This document shows positions 35,324 through 48,274 of a stretch of DNA of 64,000 bases, in pieces; position 1 is the stretch's first letter; each line of letters begins with the position of its first letter. The translations under genes were made by a program, and so were the position numbers. Source of the DNA: Lycocorax pyrrhopterus obiensis. Its lineage: Eukaryota; Chordata; Aves; Passeriformes; Paradisaeidae. The stretch covers positions 43,862,383 through 43,926,382 of the forward strand of contig JACSVZ010000001.1 in the NCBI GenBank assembly GCA_014706295.1. The letters are read 5' to 3'. The notes beneath the pieces were generated by a model, which was not told where the DNA came from, did not search any database, and saw only the letters and a list, made by a program, of their open reading frames with translations.

Positions 35324-38300
35324 TAATTTTGAGATCATATTCTTAGCTGATAAGGCAGACAGTAAAGCAACTTAAGGATTGTTTTGCAACTTCATCTGTC
35401 CCTGTGTAGTTGAAGCACTGTACCTCAGATCTCAAGGGGGAACTCTATACCACAGTGAAGTCAGGGGTTTGATGATCTGTTACATTTTTTCAAATTTCTT
35501 TGTAATAAGTCCTCATTTCTTTACCACTTTTGCATACCTTAAGGGAGTAATCCTTATACAGATTATTTATGTGGACATAAATGGAGCAACACTTTTATAC
35601 CCAATGAAGCCATTAGAGACAAAATTAATCTCAGCTATCTTGTTACCTGCGTAAAGCTAAATTATGGATGTTCTCCTTTAAACCGTATAATCAAAATGGC
35701 TACTTGAATTGTATATTCTAAAGTTCCATTATTTGCATGAATTAGGAATTCAGATGAAATTGACCAGATGAAATGCAATAAAATAGGCTGTAGATATTAA
35801 GTTTGTATGAGAAGAATTCTCATCCTAGGAGCCTCTAAATTGCTATGAATGGGTATTAGGTGAGGTATCCTACATTTAACCTTACATAAGCGCAACTTTA
35901 CCGATCTAAATCCCTGTTTCAGGCTGAATGTAACCCAGTCTCAACCAACATCCCAAAACCACCATGTCACTTTGAATGTATCAGACATAAGACTGATATA
36001 TACATCTGACCCTTCCCTTCCTTTTCCTTTTCCTGTCTACACCTGCATGTCGTACAATTATGACACGCTGCACCATGTCCCCTTGATTTATGGTAGCCTG
36101 TGTTAGAGAGTTTCGGACAACCTATTTTCGGCAAATAAACTGTGCCTGGAGACACTGGAGGCTGCAAATGTCATCCTACTGGTTTGTGGCATTTCTCACA
36201 ATAAGGGATTTTATAGTCAAAGAAGCCCCTGTTCTTTCCTGGGATCTTATTTAGCAATGAGCTGAGTACCCACTATCTGACCAGTCAAATCCTAGAATAG
36301 CGTAAAAAGTGTGAATTCTAGAAACTAAGTTTTGATTCAAATTCCTTGTTTTAAATGGTTATTAAAAGCATGCATATGCTAAGCAGCCCAAGTGTTTTCT
36401 TCATAGAATACTGTTGAGGTCTTTACATCCTCTGAATATTTATTAATTCTGTGCCAGTCTTTCATTCCTCAGTAGCAGATAATTTTAATGAGATTTTTGA
36501 AACCCAAAATAATCAAATGCAGTACATTTCCTTAAAAATTCACCATAAAATGCTACGTTTTATTTTTGTCAATATTGCAGTGAGCTTCTCACACGCCTTA
36601 CTTTTTTGGCATTTAAATATTCTTGAACATAATGTGGAATTCTTCAGAAAATTATCCAGCTATAATGTTCTACAAACTATGCATAATATTGTGCTGGATT
36701 AAGAGTTCCTATTCAAATGAATAAGATTTGTGCTTTATAATTCATTTTGATAGAAATAGAAGTACCAATGCTAAGCATTTGAAGATTCGGAAATCAATAA
36801 AGCATTATATTTGGTTGTAGGAGTATATGTTTCTGACATATTGTGACTGCCTGTTGAACCGCTATTCTGAGGTAGCACTGAAGGATCTTACCATTGCCTA
36901 CAGTAAGGATTAGTGGATTAGTTCACCATTGTATTAAAATTTAAAATGAAGTAGTCAACAGATATCATGTAATCTGTGAAATCAAGTTTTACATAATCAT
37001 GCAAAATGAGAGAAAATCACTTTCGCATTTTTTTTCTGTAAAAAGATTCTGATCTTAAATTACAAAAATTGCTAGAAAAAAGCTTCCTCCTCCCCTCTCC
37101 AAGTTCTGTAGGAAAAAGCGGAAGATAACAAAAAAATGTGTCTAATGTAAGTTTATAATAATATATAAAACTTTAATGAAATGTATATGAATAGAACACA
37201 TGTCTGGGAAACACTGTTCTGTTTTAGCTTAGGAAAGATTGTGTGCAGATGGCAGAAGAAGAGGACGAAAGTAGAGATTTCCCAATAAAAGTTTAAGCAA
37301 AAAAAAATTTGTGAAGCGCTCCTTCGTCATGCACTTTCAGTTAGAAGCAGAAGCAAAGCAAAGCTATGTCTTGCATACATGTTAAACAAAAATGATCACT
37401 GAACAGTAGGCACCTACTAGGAGAAGGAACTTTTTGAGACCTGTCAGCAGAGAGCTTAAACACAGAAGAAGAAAAGAAAAATGAAAATGAGGGTAGTTTC
37501 TTTTTGGTTTTTGTATAAAAATGATTGGCCATAAAAGGAATCCAAGAAGGTCTATACTGCATCTGACATCATGGACATTTTTTTTAAAAAAGGGGTGTTT
37601 TATGTGGTTTTGGGGTTTTTCACCCTAAAATAAAATGCTCTAATTAGAACAGGCATCAAATAATGAAATACAGTAAGTTGTGCTGCATTGGGGACCTGAA
37701 TAGCTGCATGGTACAGTGTGCTCTTGCTTCATTGCTTGCAAACCTAAGTAACATTTATTTTATGATTTTGTGTAAATGGCAATAAGAAATTCTTTGAAAG
37801 ATGATGCAAAAAATGTACTGATACTAATGAATGAATTGCTAAATCACAAAAATGTGTCTAGGGTAGCTGGGGGCTGTGAACTAATGAGTAACCACTCAGA
37901 ATAAAATTTAGTAGATATAAAGTCCTCTTGGTTCATTTAACGATATAACTATTCTGTCAAACCAAACTAAAAGTCTAGCAGCTTCTTTAAAGAGCTCCAA
38001 TTCACTTTGTAATACAAAAAGAACATTTAGCCCCATGCTGACATTTAAATGTCCAGCCATGAAGGAAGGGCTGAAATCTTTTTGTCAAAAAAAGGCAAAT
38101 TTAATTTAGTACATTAATCCCTGAAGACTTGACAGACTGAGTGGTTTTCTATAGACAAAGGATTCTTAAACTTTTTTAGAGAGAGATCACAGTTACGGTA
38201 CGGCTACAATTCTTCCCACTTCCCAGTTTCTCTGATTATACTTCTCAAATGTCAGTCTTCTTGCCTTTATCTCTTCTCAGGTTGAGTCATACAATTCTCC

Positions 38301-39290
38301 CACTGTTAGACTGAACTCTTAACAACAGTGCCCTGTATATCAGCTGTACTAACGTGTCAAATCCTGAAGGCTATACTGCCTGAGGGATTTGACTTCTTGG
38401 AACTATGGACAATGATGAATATGCCCAAGTACTTTTCTCAATGCAGAATGTATTTTACTTTTCAAAAGGTAAAAAAGCCACTTCTATGAAAAGATTTTAA
38501 AATTTTTAAAGTCTATACATTTCTCACCTAGGCCATTCTGTACTTCATAATGAGTTATATAAAGTTTATATTCTGATGGCAAACTTCATAAAAGAAGACC
38601 AAACACTGTCACCCACTAAATCAGATAATTTTCCCCCTCTTATTAGTAAAAGCTACAAGCTTTGCACAACAGAATCCCAGGAAATGTCTAGACTTTCAGA
38701 GTTTAGGTGGGAACCTCAGAGAGCTGAGCAGACTGTGACCACTGAGTGAATAAATACAAGCCCACATGTGCCTAAGATTAAGGGACAGGGACCTTCACTG
38801 GCCCTACATTCTTCGCATTGAGCAAACCAAGATGCTGAGGACTCAGTGACAATCACCAGCTCCCTGCTTAAAAGAGATTGTCACCATTAAATTTAGCACT
38901 CAGAACGACCTAGGAAGGTGAAGCATAGCACAAAAGAATTTGAGTTGATAATTATAAGACTTTCTATGTAACGAGTTTGGCTCTGATACTAATGACCCTT
39001 TTGTCCATTAATCTGTATGGCAAGTGTCAGTACTGCTGTAACAGGTAAAATGGCAAGTGTAGAATTCTGACAAGACTGATTTGTTTAGATTTTACTTTAT
39101 CCATTTGTGCCATTTTGTACAATTTCATGACCAATTGTCATTGCATAGCCGACTTCCCAACTCCTAGCCGGACTAAGCCTCACACCTTATCACCGTAAGT
39201 CTAACTTGACTTTGTAGTAAATTCTAATTCTATCATCAACAGGCATGACCTCTCCATTTTCAGCCTGGGCATATGAGCTACTAGAGATTT
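35324..39290. other. Unique AT-rich sequence, no gene seen
   Basis: No recognised repeat or exon. Frames reach 91 codons (35379-35654, plus) without a domain. Poly-T and poly-A runs occur near 37029-37037 and 37299-37309. Confidence 0.55.
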
Positions 39291-39560
39291 CACAGTCACA
39301 CAAACCAATGGGTAGCACAAGAGAGCTGAGTGGCCAAGGAGTTTGAAGGTTCAAATGCCAGCTACCAGAGGAGAGTAAGGTCTAGATCCAGCTACTGGAA
39401 AGAATGAGTGACTGGAGCCAACTACAGGGGAGGACTGTATTTAATGTCTGCATGTAACCATTAGTGAACTTTAACCTAAGTTAGCTGATGAGAAGTTCAG
39501 CACCTGGAAAATAACCAGGTTGCAGCAGGTGTTTGGATCCAGGCATAGATATTGGATGAA
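39291..39560 (+). repeat. Unassigned old repeat, possibly related to the 23.4 kb block
   Basis: A GC-balanced block with 'gagagctgagtggccaagga', 'atgccagctaccagaggaga', 'gatccagctactggaaag' and 'aaccaggttgcagcaggtg'. Triplicated agct-ac-(c/t)gg words recall the 23.4 kb block. It probably descends from an old LTR or other interspersed repeat. Name, ends and strand are uncertain. Confidence 0.35.
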
Positions 39561-41412
39561 GTAAAAGTCCACACTAATATTTTCTTCTTAAAGAAGAAAT
39601 CATGTCCTTGGCAAAGTTAAAACAAGACCTCTAGAATCATTATTATAATGGGTTGTAGTTTTAGGAAAAAATTGCTTCTGGGGTTCTTATACTACTCTAG
39701 ATACAGAAAACAATATACTAGAAATGTACTTTCTTTGGTCAGATAAAAGCTGCTTAAAGATTCAAAGCCCTATTACCTCAGACTTAATAGTTCAAGTTAA
39801 TAAGCTCCTTTCTCTCTTTTATATACTGTGCACAATAAACACTTTCATTTTAATTAATAACATTTACTGAATTTGAAACCATGTGCATTAAAAAGAGTAT
39901 CTTGTACTGTAGTTGACACTAATTTTATTCTTAGAATCAAGAACAAGATAAACCTGCAACCTGATATGCTCATCACTAAGTTTCAAGCTATATCTCTACT
40001 CTCTAATTCTGAAAATTCAGTCCCATTTTAATAAAATCTTGAACACCAGCTTTAGGATATAGAATTAAGTACATAATGATAGCTCAGTGATTTTCAACCA
40101 TTTCAGGTAGTTTGGTCTGCCTGGGTAGCAATAAGAATTTCTCTCTTTCTCCAGAGGAAAGTAATGCAATTGTAAAACTCCTTTACATGTTGTACAAATC
40201 AGTGATGATTACCTGATGACTTGTTGACATATAATACAGGAAATCCTAAAATAAGCATTGTGTTTGCTATACTAATGACGTTTTCATAATTAATTCCTGT
40301 GGACATAAAATAAGCACAAAAAAGATGTTTTAGCATTCATCTGCCAAGATAAGGAAGAATCTGTTTATAATGTTGTAAAAGGACTAGTTAAGAAGCCTTA
40401 AATTAATGCCATTAAAAGGTACTAGATTAGGCAATGAAATATTGACTTATTCAATTCTTAATTATGTAATAAAATAATTAGTAATGTACTCACGTATCAA
40501 TAATAGTACATTAATTACGATGGAACAAGTCCAGATGAAGAAAAGTAGAAAGAAGCAGTAATATCTAATAGTAAATATTAATATATTATTTTTATGCAAA
40601 TATTGCTTAAACTATTAAGAAATTGGAGGTAACACAAAGTATACAGTACAAAAATTATTTGAAAAAAACAGATGAGGACCATTTTTTAGAGTCCAACAGG
40701 TTAAGGATGCAATTCATATTTATATATTTCAGGCATACAAATGCAGCCATTTAATTCCAACTCTCCAGTCAGTAGAGAGATTTGGACCTGCAGAAGGTAT
40801 TTTACCTTTTCTTAAGGTAACTGAAAAACAACCTTAGGATGAAGCAGCATTTTAAAGACCAAATTATTCACTGACTGTGGAAGAAGCCTAGATTCTTTTC
40901 TTTCGCTTATATGCCTAAATATTTAGATAGCTTTATTAATAAAGATAAAGTGTGACTGAAACTTAAGTTGCGGAGAATATACCTAAGTAGCTAAAGAGGT
41001 AGAGTGACAAATTGTAGTTCACCACAAATAAATGCTAGAGATCATTAAAATATGTGATCACATCAGAGTACTTATTCATACTTATGAACTGGAATAATTT
41101 AATATCTTATTGGTGTAATTTTTCTTTTGTTACAAACTGGTTTTTTAGAAACATTGTACAGTTCATATCTTTTAAATCCTATTAACACTCTTTTGATTAT
41201 GTGAGGCCAAGAGCATAACTTCCTAAAAAATATCTGCAACAACAACAATACAAAAGTCTTTGGACCACCTCTTTTTCTTCTATTACTTTCATTTTTTTAA
41301 AGTATTTTCTATAAGCTGATTAAATTAAGGAAAAAGAATTGTAGACAGAAGTGAATATCGTATCTAATAGGTCTCTTCCCTATATTGAAATTCTAAAGAA
41401 GATAACCTATAG
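39561..41412. other. Unique, very AT-rich sequence
   Basis: No repeat or gene recognised. The 40441-40620 segment is especially rich in TAAT/ATTA words. Confidence 0.55.
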
Positions 41413-41418
41413 CTGAAG

Positions 41419-41715
41419 TGTCGGAGATTGAATCACGGACCCAGACTGTCAGGGAATCTGAATCATTTATTCAAAGGAGTGAGTTGGTTTTATACACTTT
41501 TCTAAGGCACAGTATTTCCTTATATGGCATGACCTATCCCATGTTGCCACATCAGCAACACACTTCATAAGGGTCTGCTGCGTGACACCTCCTCCCCCCA
41601 GGGCCCGGTGGAGACAAGCCTCTCTGTGCTGCCATGTGCTCCTTTGTTCTGCCCATGTGCCTCTGCAGGCAGGTTTTACAGCTCACAACTCAATTCTCTC
41701 TAATAATTCACCATA
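41419..41715 (-). mobile_element. Solo LTR, ERVK-like, with 6-bp target duplication
   Basis: A 297-bp LTR on the minus strand, flanked on both sides by the identical hexamer CTGAAG (41413-41418 and 41716-41721). A 6-bp duplication is typical of class II (ERVK/alpharetrovirus-like) integration. The plus strand begins TGTCGGAGATTGAATCACGG, an LTR end that I recognise from birds. On the minus strand there is a TATA box 'gtgtataaaac' (41499-41489) followed about 20 bp later by AATAAA (41471-41466), giving a short R region. The other terminus reads TA instead of CA/TG, presumably a point mutation. The C-rich segment 41587-41612 is U3. No internal genes remain, as expected after LTR-LTR recombination. 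Confidence 0.87.
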
Positions 41716-41721
41716 CTGAAG

Positions 41722-44572
41722 ATTCTGGTATTTTATTCCACAGACACTTCACATAAGTACTTATTCCAAAACAGTGAATTAAAGCTATTAATCTATTTTT
41801 AAAAATATTTTCTTCAGTAATTCCAAATGTGCAAGTAGTCACTTAAGTAATGCACACAGATTTAAGGGGTTTCACTTTGTTTATGAGCATTTCGCACAAC
41901 TTCGTTCCTGTCTCCTTCCTCAAGAACGAAAGATGTCAAAAGATGTCAAAATAAAGTAGAGTAACATTTTTGTGATATGTGACAGCAGGAAAGAGAAAAA
42001 TTTTAGATGCTATATATTTTGGAAGTTATTTTACATATATTTCTTGCATGTGCTCCTTGAGTGCTTATTATATATTTTTAAAGCAGTCTCATGTGGAGGT
42101 AATTTAATATATCCAACTAAAACTTACTTCTATGGCTTTTATAATTTCCTGCTTTATATTATTATTTGAGTTATAGTAGTGTATCAGTTGTGAATGTATA
42201 CTTATGTATATGCAGTTATGTCTGTATACACAAAGACATATTTTAAGATATTTTCTTATGCTTCTGTTGCATACCAAAAGATTTCATTTTCTGTAGACGT
42301 TTCTTGGAAAATTCCTTAATATTTGAGCTTATTTTTATTTCAACGGATGCCAAATTTTTCATTTGGTGCTTATGTCTTTTACTCTGCCAAGTTCCTTGGC
42401 AAATATTACCTTCTTAATCAAGTACAATTTTAGAGGATAAATTAATCAATACCTACAACAAATAAATAAAGCCACAGTGTAACAAGACTTGACCAAAGCT
42501 TACTTTTCACCACAAAGAAGTCCATTTGCATGTGTTGTTCTGTGACATTTAAATCCTTTCCATCAGCCACTCTCTAGGCTCTCAGGTGATATGCAGAACT
42601 AATTTCTTCTATTCATCTTCCATGCCCGACATGCCCAGTCAACACTCAATATTTTTTTCTACTTCCTTCAAACTTAAAACTGCCTGAATAATTTGGAATA
42701 ACACACAGATTAAAAACACCTAACACATTCTTTATTAAAAAACTACTATTCTGCTAGTTCTCTGCATGGCAATAATCTAACCACGGGGTTAGAATCATAG
42801 AATGGCTAAGTAGCCATTATGGTTGTAGTTTATTGAGTATTTGTACAATCATGTCTTCCCCTGGTTCTGTAAAGTACATTGCAAATTATGTTCAGCTGCA
42901 AAGAAGTTTAGGACTCTGCCCATGGAAGAAATCATGTTACTCCTTTTACAAGCATCTCTTACTCTTAGAGCAGTCGCTGGGAAATCAGAGGCTTGTAATC
43001 AGTATCTGCTTCTGTCTCAAAGGTGTAAAGGCATTTGGTGTGCCTAACTTTTAATTACTTTCCTATCAATCACGTGGACACACAGAAGACACAAGTCATA
43101 GCTGGGAGGCCTGTATTATCTTAATCTGTTGTGTCTAGAGCTCAAGTTCTATGGTCAGCTGAAGACAGCAGAGTAGTTCACCAAATGCATCCATAGTACT
43201 TCCCAGAGTGATTTAAAGAATTTATTAACTGACTCAAGTAGCCCATGAAAATGTGCATGAATTGGTAAAGGTCAAGCAGTATTTGACTTTTCTGTCCAGC
43301 TCCCAGAAAGAGTTTTAAGATAACAGTAGGTTTTAGTATCCCAGAGGGAGTCACAATGCAATATATTTCACTGGAAAGAGGGTATCTCTTGTAAATTTGA
43401 TCTCTGTTTTCACATCTCCCAGATCATGGTTTTAGTAAAGCAGCCATTACATCTGTTTTTCACAGTAAGGTAAGGAATCTTAGGTTCGCCCTTTTTAAAA
43501 GGTAGCAAAGGACTAATGAAAGACTGCCAAGGAAAGCTAAATGTCATTTGATCACAGACACTACCACAGGTTATATTAACAGACCACTGAAATACTTAAG
43601 ATTGATTATTGGGGCTTACAACTGGATGCCCTTCTCAATTTCTTATGGTAACTTGTCTTTGAGTCAGCATCATACATTATACTTCATTTTTTTTCTTTTT
43701 AATCCCTCATAGAACATATAGTGTATGCCTTATAAAATAATTAATTAAGGGAATAATTTCAACGTAATGATTTCAATTTATCTCAATGAATCTGAACAAG
43801 CATTTTTTGAGAACAGTGTAAAAGGAAAGATCTGCTGAATGTGGGTAACAAACTAGTTATGACAGCTAAAGCATGGTTGCACTCAGTGCAAATTTAAATA
43901 GATGTTACTTCAATGCAGGAACAATGCATGAAAATTTACAACTTTTTGTTATTACCAGTATTAATAAGAGGGTTTTCTAGACTTCATGATTTCGTGGAAC
44001 CTAAAATATTTGGCTTTTAGTATTCTACAATATTATCATGAAGCAACATGCAAAATAGATTGATGCTACTATTTAAAAGATATTAATAATTGCCTGACTC
44101 TTAAAACCTGTGCTGAATATTGTACACAGATACAAAAAAAATATATGCTCCAAGTAATGGGATTTTCTGGGACTTTTAATACTGCATTTGCACTCTACTC
44201 CTATTTTTCATTCGTAGTACCATTCACTCCTGAATTTCTGAAAAGGCATTTCAAGTAACTGTTCGCAAGTTTATTACAAATATGCTCTATTACAGCAAAC
44301 TTCTGATTAACACAATACATAAGCACTCTAGAGAAATATGAGTTTTCCTACTTATGAGAAGTGAGCATTTGAGGAATAAAGTTCCACAATGACTGACTAA
44401 GGAAATTATTTTATATAATATTTTAATGATCTTGGAATTAAACCACGAGTGTACACGTGAAATATGCTGATGACAAGACAGGAAAACTTTGGGTGGGAGT
44501 CTCAGAGAAATAAGCTCCATGGCTGTGAGCAGAGAAACAATAGATATTTAATTCAATGATACAAAAGCCAAA
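41722..44572. other. Unique AT-rich sequence, no gene seen
   Basis: A perfect 10-bp tandem duplication (AGATGTCAAA twice) lies at 41931-41950. An 'agaatcatagaatgg' word at about 42791-42805 looks like a CR1 tail, but nothing CR1-like follows. Frames are at most 76 codons. Confidence 0.55.
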
Positions 44573-45418
44573 GATTCATAGAATCGTATAATATCTCAAA
44601 TTGGAAGGGATCAGTAAGGATTATCAAACCCAACTCCCTGGTCCTTGCAGGACTATCTAAAAATAAACCCAAACTCCCAGATCTTTTTCCAGAGGGCTTC
44701 TTTCCAAGATCTCACCCCATCATTTGTGTGTACAACAAGGATTACACAATTCCAGGTGTAACATCTGGCACTTGCTCTTGTTAAACTTCATAAGGTTGTT
44801 GATTGTAGGGCTGTGTTCTATCCAGGTCTCTCTGAAAGGCCTCTACCCTTGAGGGAGTCCATGGCACCTCCTAGTTTTGTATTGTTGGCAAAACTAATAT
44901 GAAGTTCCTGCATCCAGAATATTTATAAAAATATTAAAGGGGACTGGGCTTACAAATTAAATCTTGGGGCACCCCACTGATCACTGCCACCATCCCGATG
45001 TAAGAGCCAAATGCATTAGCCAATTGCTCATCAAATGTATTATGGATTTGTTGGCTATATGTTGGACATTTTTCCTGAAGGATACTATGAGAGATAGTAT
45101 CAAAAGCCTTGCTAAAATTAAAAAAAAAAAAAAAAAGGAAAAAAATCTACATCTTCTGGCTTGCCTTGGTTAACTAGTTGAAGGATCTCATCGTAAAAGG
45201 GAATTAAGTTGGTTAAGTGAACTAGCTTAATGATTAACCCTTGTGAATCCATGCTGGCTATGACCAATGACTACAGTGTCTCTCAAGTGGTTTTCAATAA
45301 CTCTTGAAATAACCCTTTCCAGAATTTTACCAGGGACTGAAGTGAGACTGACAGGACTGTTAATAATCAGGTCTTCCTTCTTACTCATCTTGAAAACTGT
45401 GACAAGCCATACCATGAA
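44573..45418 (-). mobile_element. CR1 LINE with decayed reverse-transcriptase segment
   Basis: About 845 bp of CR1 in inverted orientation. The 3' end is at low coordinates ('tcatagaatcgtataatatc', 'caaattggaagggatcag'). Next come 'ggtccttgcaggactatct', 'ccaggtctctctgaaaggcc', 'cttggggcaccccactgatc', 'ctatgagagatagtatcaaa' and 'ctttccagaattttaccagg', which are ORF2 tail and reverse-transcriptase coding sequence. A poly-A run (45119-45137) interrupts it internally. It belongs to a different CR1 subfamily from the other copies, with the 'atctcaaattggaaggga' type tail. It is truncated at about 45418. Confidence 0.92.
45227..45415 (-). pseudogene. Remnant of CR1 ORF2 reverse transcriptase
   Basis: The 62-codon minus frame encodes a recognisable piece of the non-LTR reverse-transcriptase N-terminal region: SKKED, then PVSLTSVPGKILERVI, then a GHSQHGFT motif. 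In CR1/Jockey-type elements these precede the fingers/palm motifs. The catalytic FADD-type motif is not within it and stops lie on both sides, so it is a dead fragment. It is the only stretch in the window with recognisable protein homology. Confidence 0.9.
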
Positions 45419-45689
45419 GGATTAATCATAACAGGAATCTCTGAGTTAAGTCAGAGTGCACAGATAGAATTAAAAGAGTTAAAAAATCCAGGTCAAAATC
45501 TGGTCATCAGTTGTAAGGATGACATAAAACAAATGATAAATATGCTTTTAGGATAGGTCAAGACATATATTTGCAACAGAGTCAGAAAGCTTTACTTCCA
45601 TTGTACAAGCCCAGTACCTCATTTGAAACAGTATTGGTATTAAGTCATGTATAACAGGAAGGCATATTCAAATTAATAAGCACAGAAAC

Positions 45690-46350
45690 CAGTAGACATT
45701 TTTGAGGGCAGCATTGTCATTATGAGAGTAATGGAAAAGTTGGAGGCATGAGCTGACAAGGATATTGTGAAATTCAACAAGGACAAAAGCAAAGCCCTGC
45801 CCTTGGGATGTAAAAGCCCCTGATTAGTGATACAAGTTGAGAAACGATGAGTAGGGGAGTGGACAAAAGCTGAATGTTGGCCAGCAATATGCCCGGACAG
45901 TAAAGATGGCCAACAGAAACCTGGGCTGTATTAATGGGGGCGCAATCAGTAGATCAAAGGAAGTGATTATCCCCCTGTACTCAGCACTCCTTAGACTTCA
46001 TCTAGCTCCTACATCCACTTTGGGGCCCGTAGATAAAAAAGACATCAAAAAATAGAAAAGTTCAACAAATGGTTGGCAAGATGGTATGGACACTGAAGAA
46101 TGAGTCTGAGACTAAAACCAGAGAGGTTTAGACTGGCTATAAGGAGAAAAGCGTTATCCCCTTTGGGACAGTTGACCAGGTTGCCCTGAGAAGTTGTATA
46201 GTCTCTATCTTTGGATCTTTAGAGGTTTTGGAGACCAGGGTGGACAAAGCCCTGAGCATTTTGTTCTGACCCCAAAAATGGCCCTACTGGGAGCAGGTGA
46301 CTGGACTCTAAAGTCCTCAGGTCCCAGTCTGAATTATTCTTTGATCCTAA
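45690..46350 (+). mobile_element. CR1 LINE fragment, old
   Basis: A diverged CR1 copy facing away from the previous one (5' ends about 270 bp apart). Landmarks are 'gaaattcaacaaggaca', 'aaacctgggctgtattaatg', 'ttatccccctgtactcagca', 'gaggtttagactggctataa', 'gagaccagggtggacaaagc', and the end 'tgaattattctttgatcct' (46330-46348). Many indels remain, so this is an old copy. Confidence 0.85.
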
Positions 46351-47044
46351 TATGAACAAAAAAGAAAGTAATTATTATCCACACACACAAACCAATTTTT
46401 ACAGCAGTGAGTTCTCAAACAGCTTATTCATTAGACAAGAATCAGCAAAAAGGCAGGGGTTTTGAGGGGAAGTGTTTGATTTGGAGTGTTAGGGTTTTTC
46501 TTTTTAAATTTTAATCAGTTAATGAATGAGTTTGCATAACTTTTTATGACTGAAATACTAAGGCAGTATTATTTCTATATTCAATTGCCTTTTTCAACAA
46601 TCAGAGATCTGACTAAATTTTCTGCAAGTGTTTGAAAGTATTTTCTATCATAACAACCATTAATATATTCCGGTGTGAAACTCACCCAAAAGAGCTGCTC
46701 AGGTACATAAGATCTTGACCACATCTACCCAACTCTGTCTCAATAGATGAATTTTGTATGCTCTGGGAAAACAATCCAAACACACATAATTCTTATGTGG
46801 GAGGCTTACTGAAAACTCAGGCAAAGCAAAGAAATTATTTCTTTCTGGCGAAGAAACAGGATAAAGAGAGGTGAACTCTCAAGAGTTTCATGTCCTTATA
46901 AAGCATTTAAGGCAGGAGGCCAGAAGGTGAAAGTGACCCAAGCAGTGATCATTAATTGACCTTCAATGTAGAGAAGGTCAGACAGTTTGGCCTTGGCTCA
47001 ACTCATCAAAGAGGACTGCGGCAGCTTATGTTGAACATCTCGGT
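46351..47044. other. Unique sequence, no gene seen
   Basis: Contains 'ccttataaagcatttaagg' near 46893 (TATA-like), but no LTR structure or transcript context was recognised. Confidence 0.45.
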
Positions 47045-47153
47045 TTGAAAGCAATAAGTGGAAAATTGAAAGCAATACATAGAAAAGTTATTTGAAAGCA
47101 ATTTTGTTTGTTGCAATAGTTGCTTGAAAGCAGTAAATGGAAAATTGAAACAG
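47045..47153. repeat. Direct-repeat cluster of TTGAAAGCA words, 79-bp period
   Basis: TTGAAAGCA occurs at 47045, 47066, 47092 and 47124, with a degenerate copy at 47145. The pair 47045/47066 recurs as 47124/47145 exactly 79 bp on, carrying the intervening 'taagtggaaaa' / 'taaatggaaaa'. This is therefore an imperfect tandem duplication plus extra copies, not a classical microsatellite. Confidence 0.7.
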
Positions 47154-48274
47154 AAAACAATAATCCCACAGAGGTTAAGAAAAACATATAACTGAACTTT
47201 TAACATTGTACCAAAGGCTGGTGACTGAGCCCAAAGCAGAATCATTATACGTTAAGCCAGTCTGGCAGCTAGGACTTGGACACCTTTACTAGCTGCGCAA
47301 GTGAATGTCCTAGTCCTCTGAGTCATGCTACTAGTCACAGCTGGATTGGATGGTGTGGGGTTTTTTTTTATCCAGAACGGGCATCAGCATGGGTGTGTGT
47401 GTTGAACAGAACTTGCTATCCATCCCCAAAAGTCACCCTAATCACAAACAAATGTTTAATTTTATGTCAGTGAGTGATTTGATTGTGATCTTGCTGGATG
47501 CTTGAAGACATGGGAATGATTATTAACAGTTCCATTCAGTGGTACCTGCTGCTCTGAAAGCAAACAAGAAAATCAACCCCATTTCATGTTGTATAGAACC
47601 ATGAAAGTATTAATACATAATCAAAAACTTGTTTACCATAGGTGAAAAGCAACAAGAAAATGTCCCTAAAGTCCATAATTGTCAGTCATTTTTTGAAAGC
47701 TTCAGTTCATATCAGGAGTAAATATATACTACAATTTTTAGCTTTTCAGAAAAATATTTAATATCGTAAATAGTGCAGACATTTCACAAAGTGCTTAACA
47801 TAAAGATTATGTTATTGCCAAATATATTCAAAAAATTGCAAGACATATACTTGTACCAGACATAAGAGAAATTAATGTAAATGGAAAATGATATATCAAT
47901 TTTTATTGAGCCTGCTGTATAATTTTTGTTAATTGAAAGCAACATGCTTTTGACTATAGAAAACACTTCTGGCTTTTTATAATTACTTAAAATAGCAAAC
48001 AGTTCATATTTAGAGATAAGGTATTGTCCACTTTGTTGACTGTTGTTGGTATTAGAATGTGAGAAATTTTCTCTGCCAGAGTGGATTTACCCTTTCTATA
48101 CTGGTAAGAAGTACAAAACAGATATAATCTCCCGTAATCTTATATATAATATTTTCTGGGTTCGAATTGATGTGAACATCTCATTTTTATTAAATAACTG
48201 CAGAAAATCATCAAACATCACAATTACTCATAGAGTTAGAATTTCTCAAAAAATGTGTTTCTATTCTTTATTAA
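47154..48274. other. Unique sequence, no gene seen
   Basis: A short imperfect inverted repeat (aggacttggaca near 47271 and tgtcctagtcct near 47307) is visible. Nothing else recognised. Confidence 0.5.

Noticed and set aside
34863..35375. Four overlapping plus-strand frames of 70-87 codons
   Set aside because: They lie within an LTR in antisense orientation; openness reflects its GC-rich U3.
41931..41950. 10-bp tandem duplication AGATGTCAAA
   Set aside because: Two copies only; ordinary replication slippage.
42791..42830. CR1-like tail word 'agaatcatagaatggc'
   Set aside because: Only about 16 bp match and no CR1 body follows on the expected side; chance is plausible.
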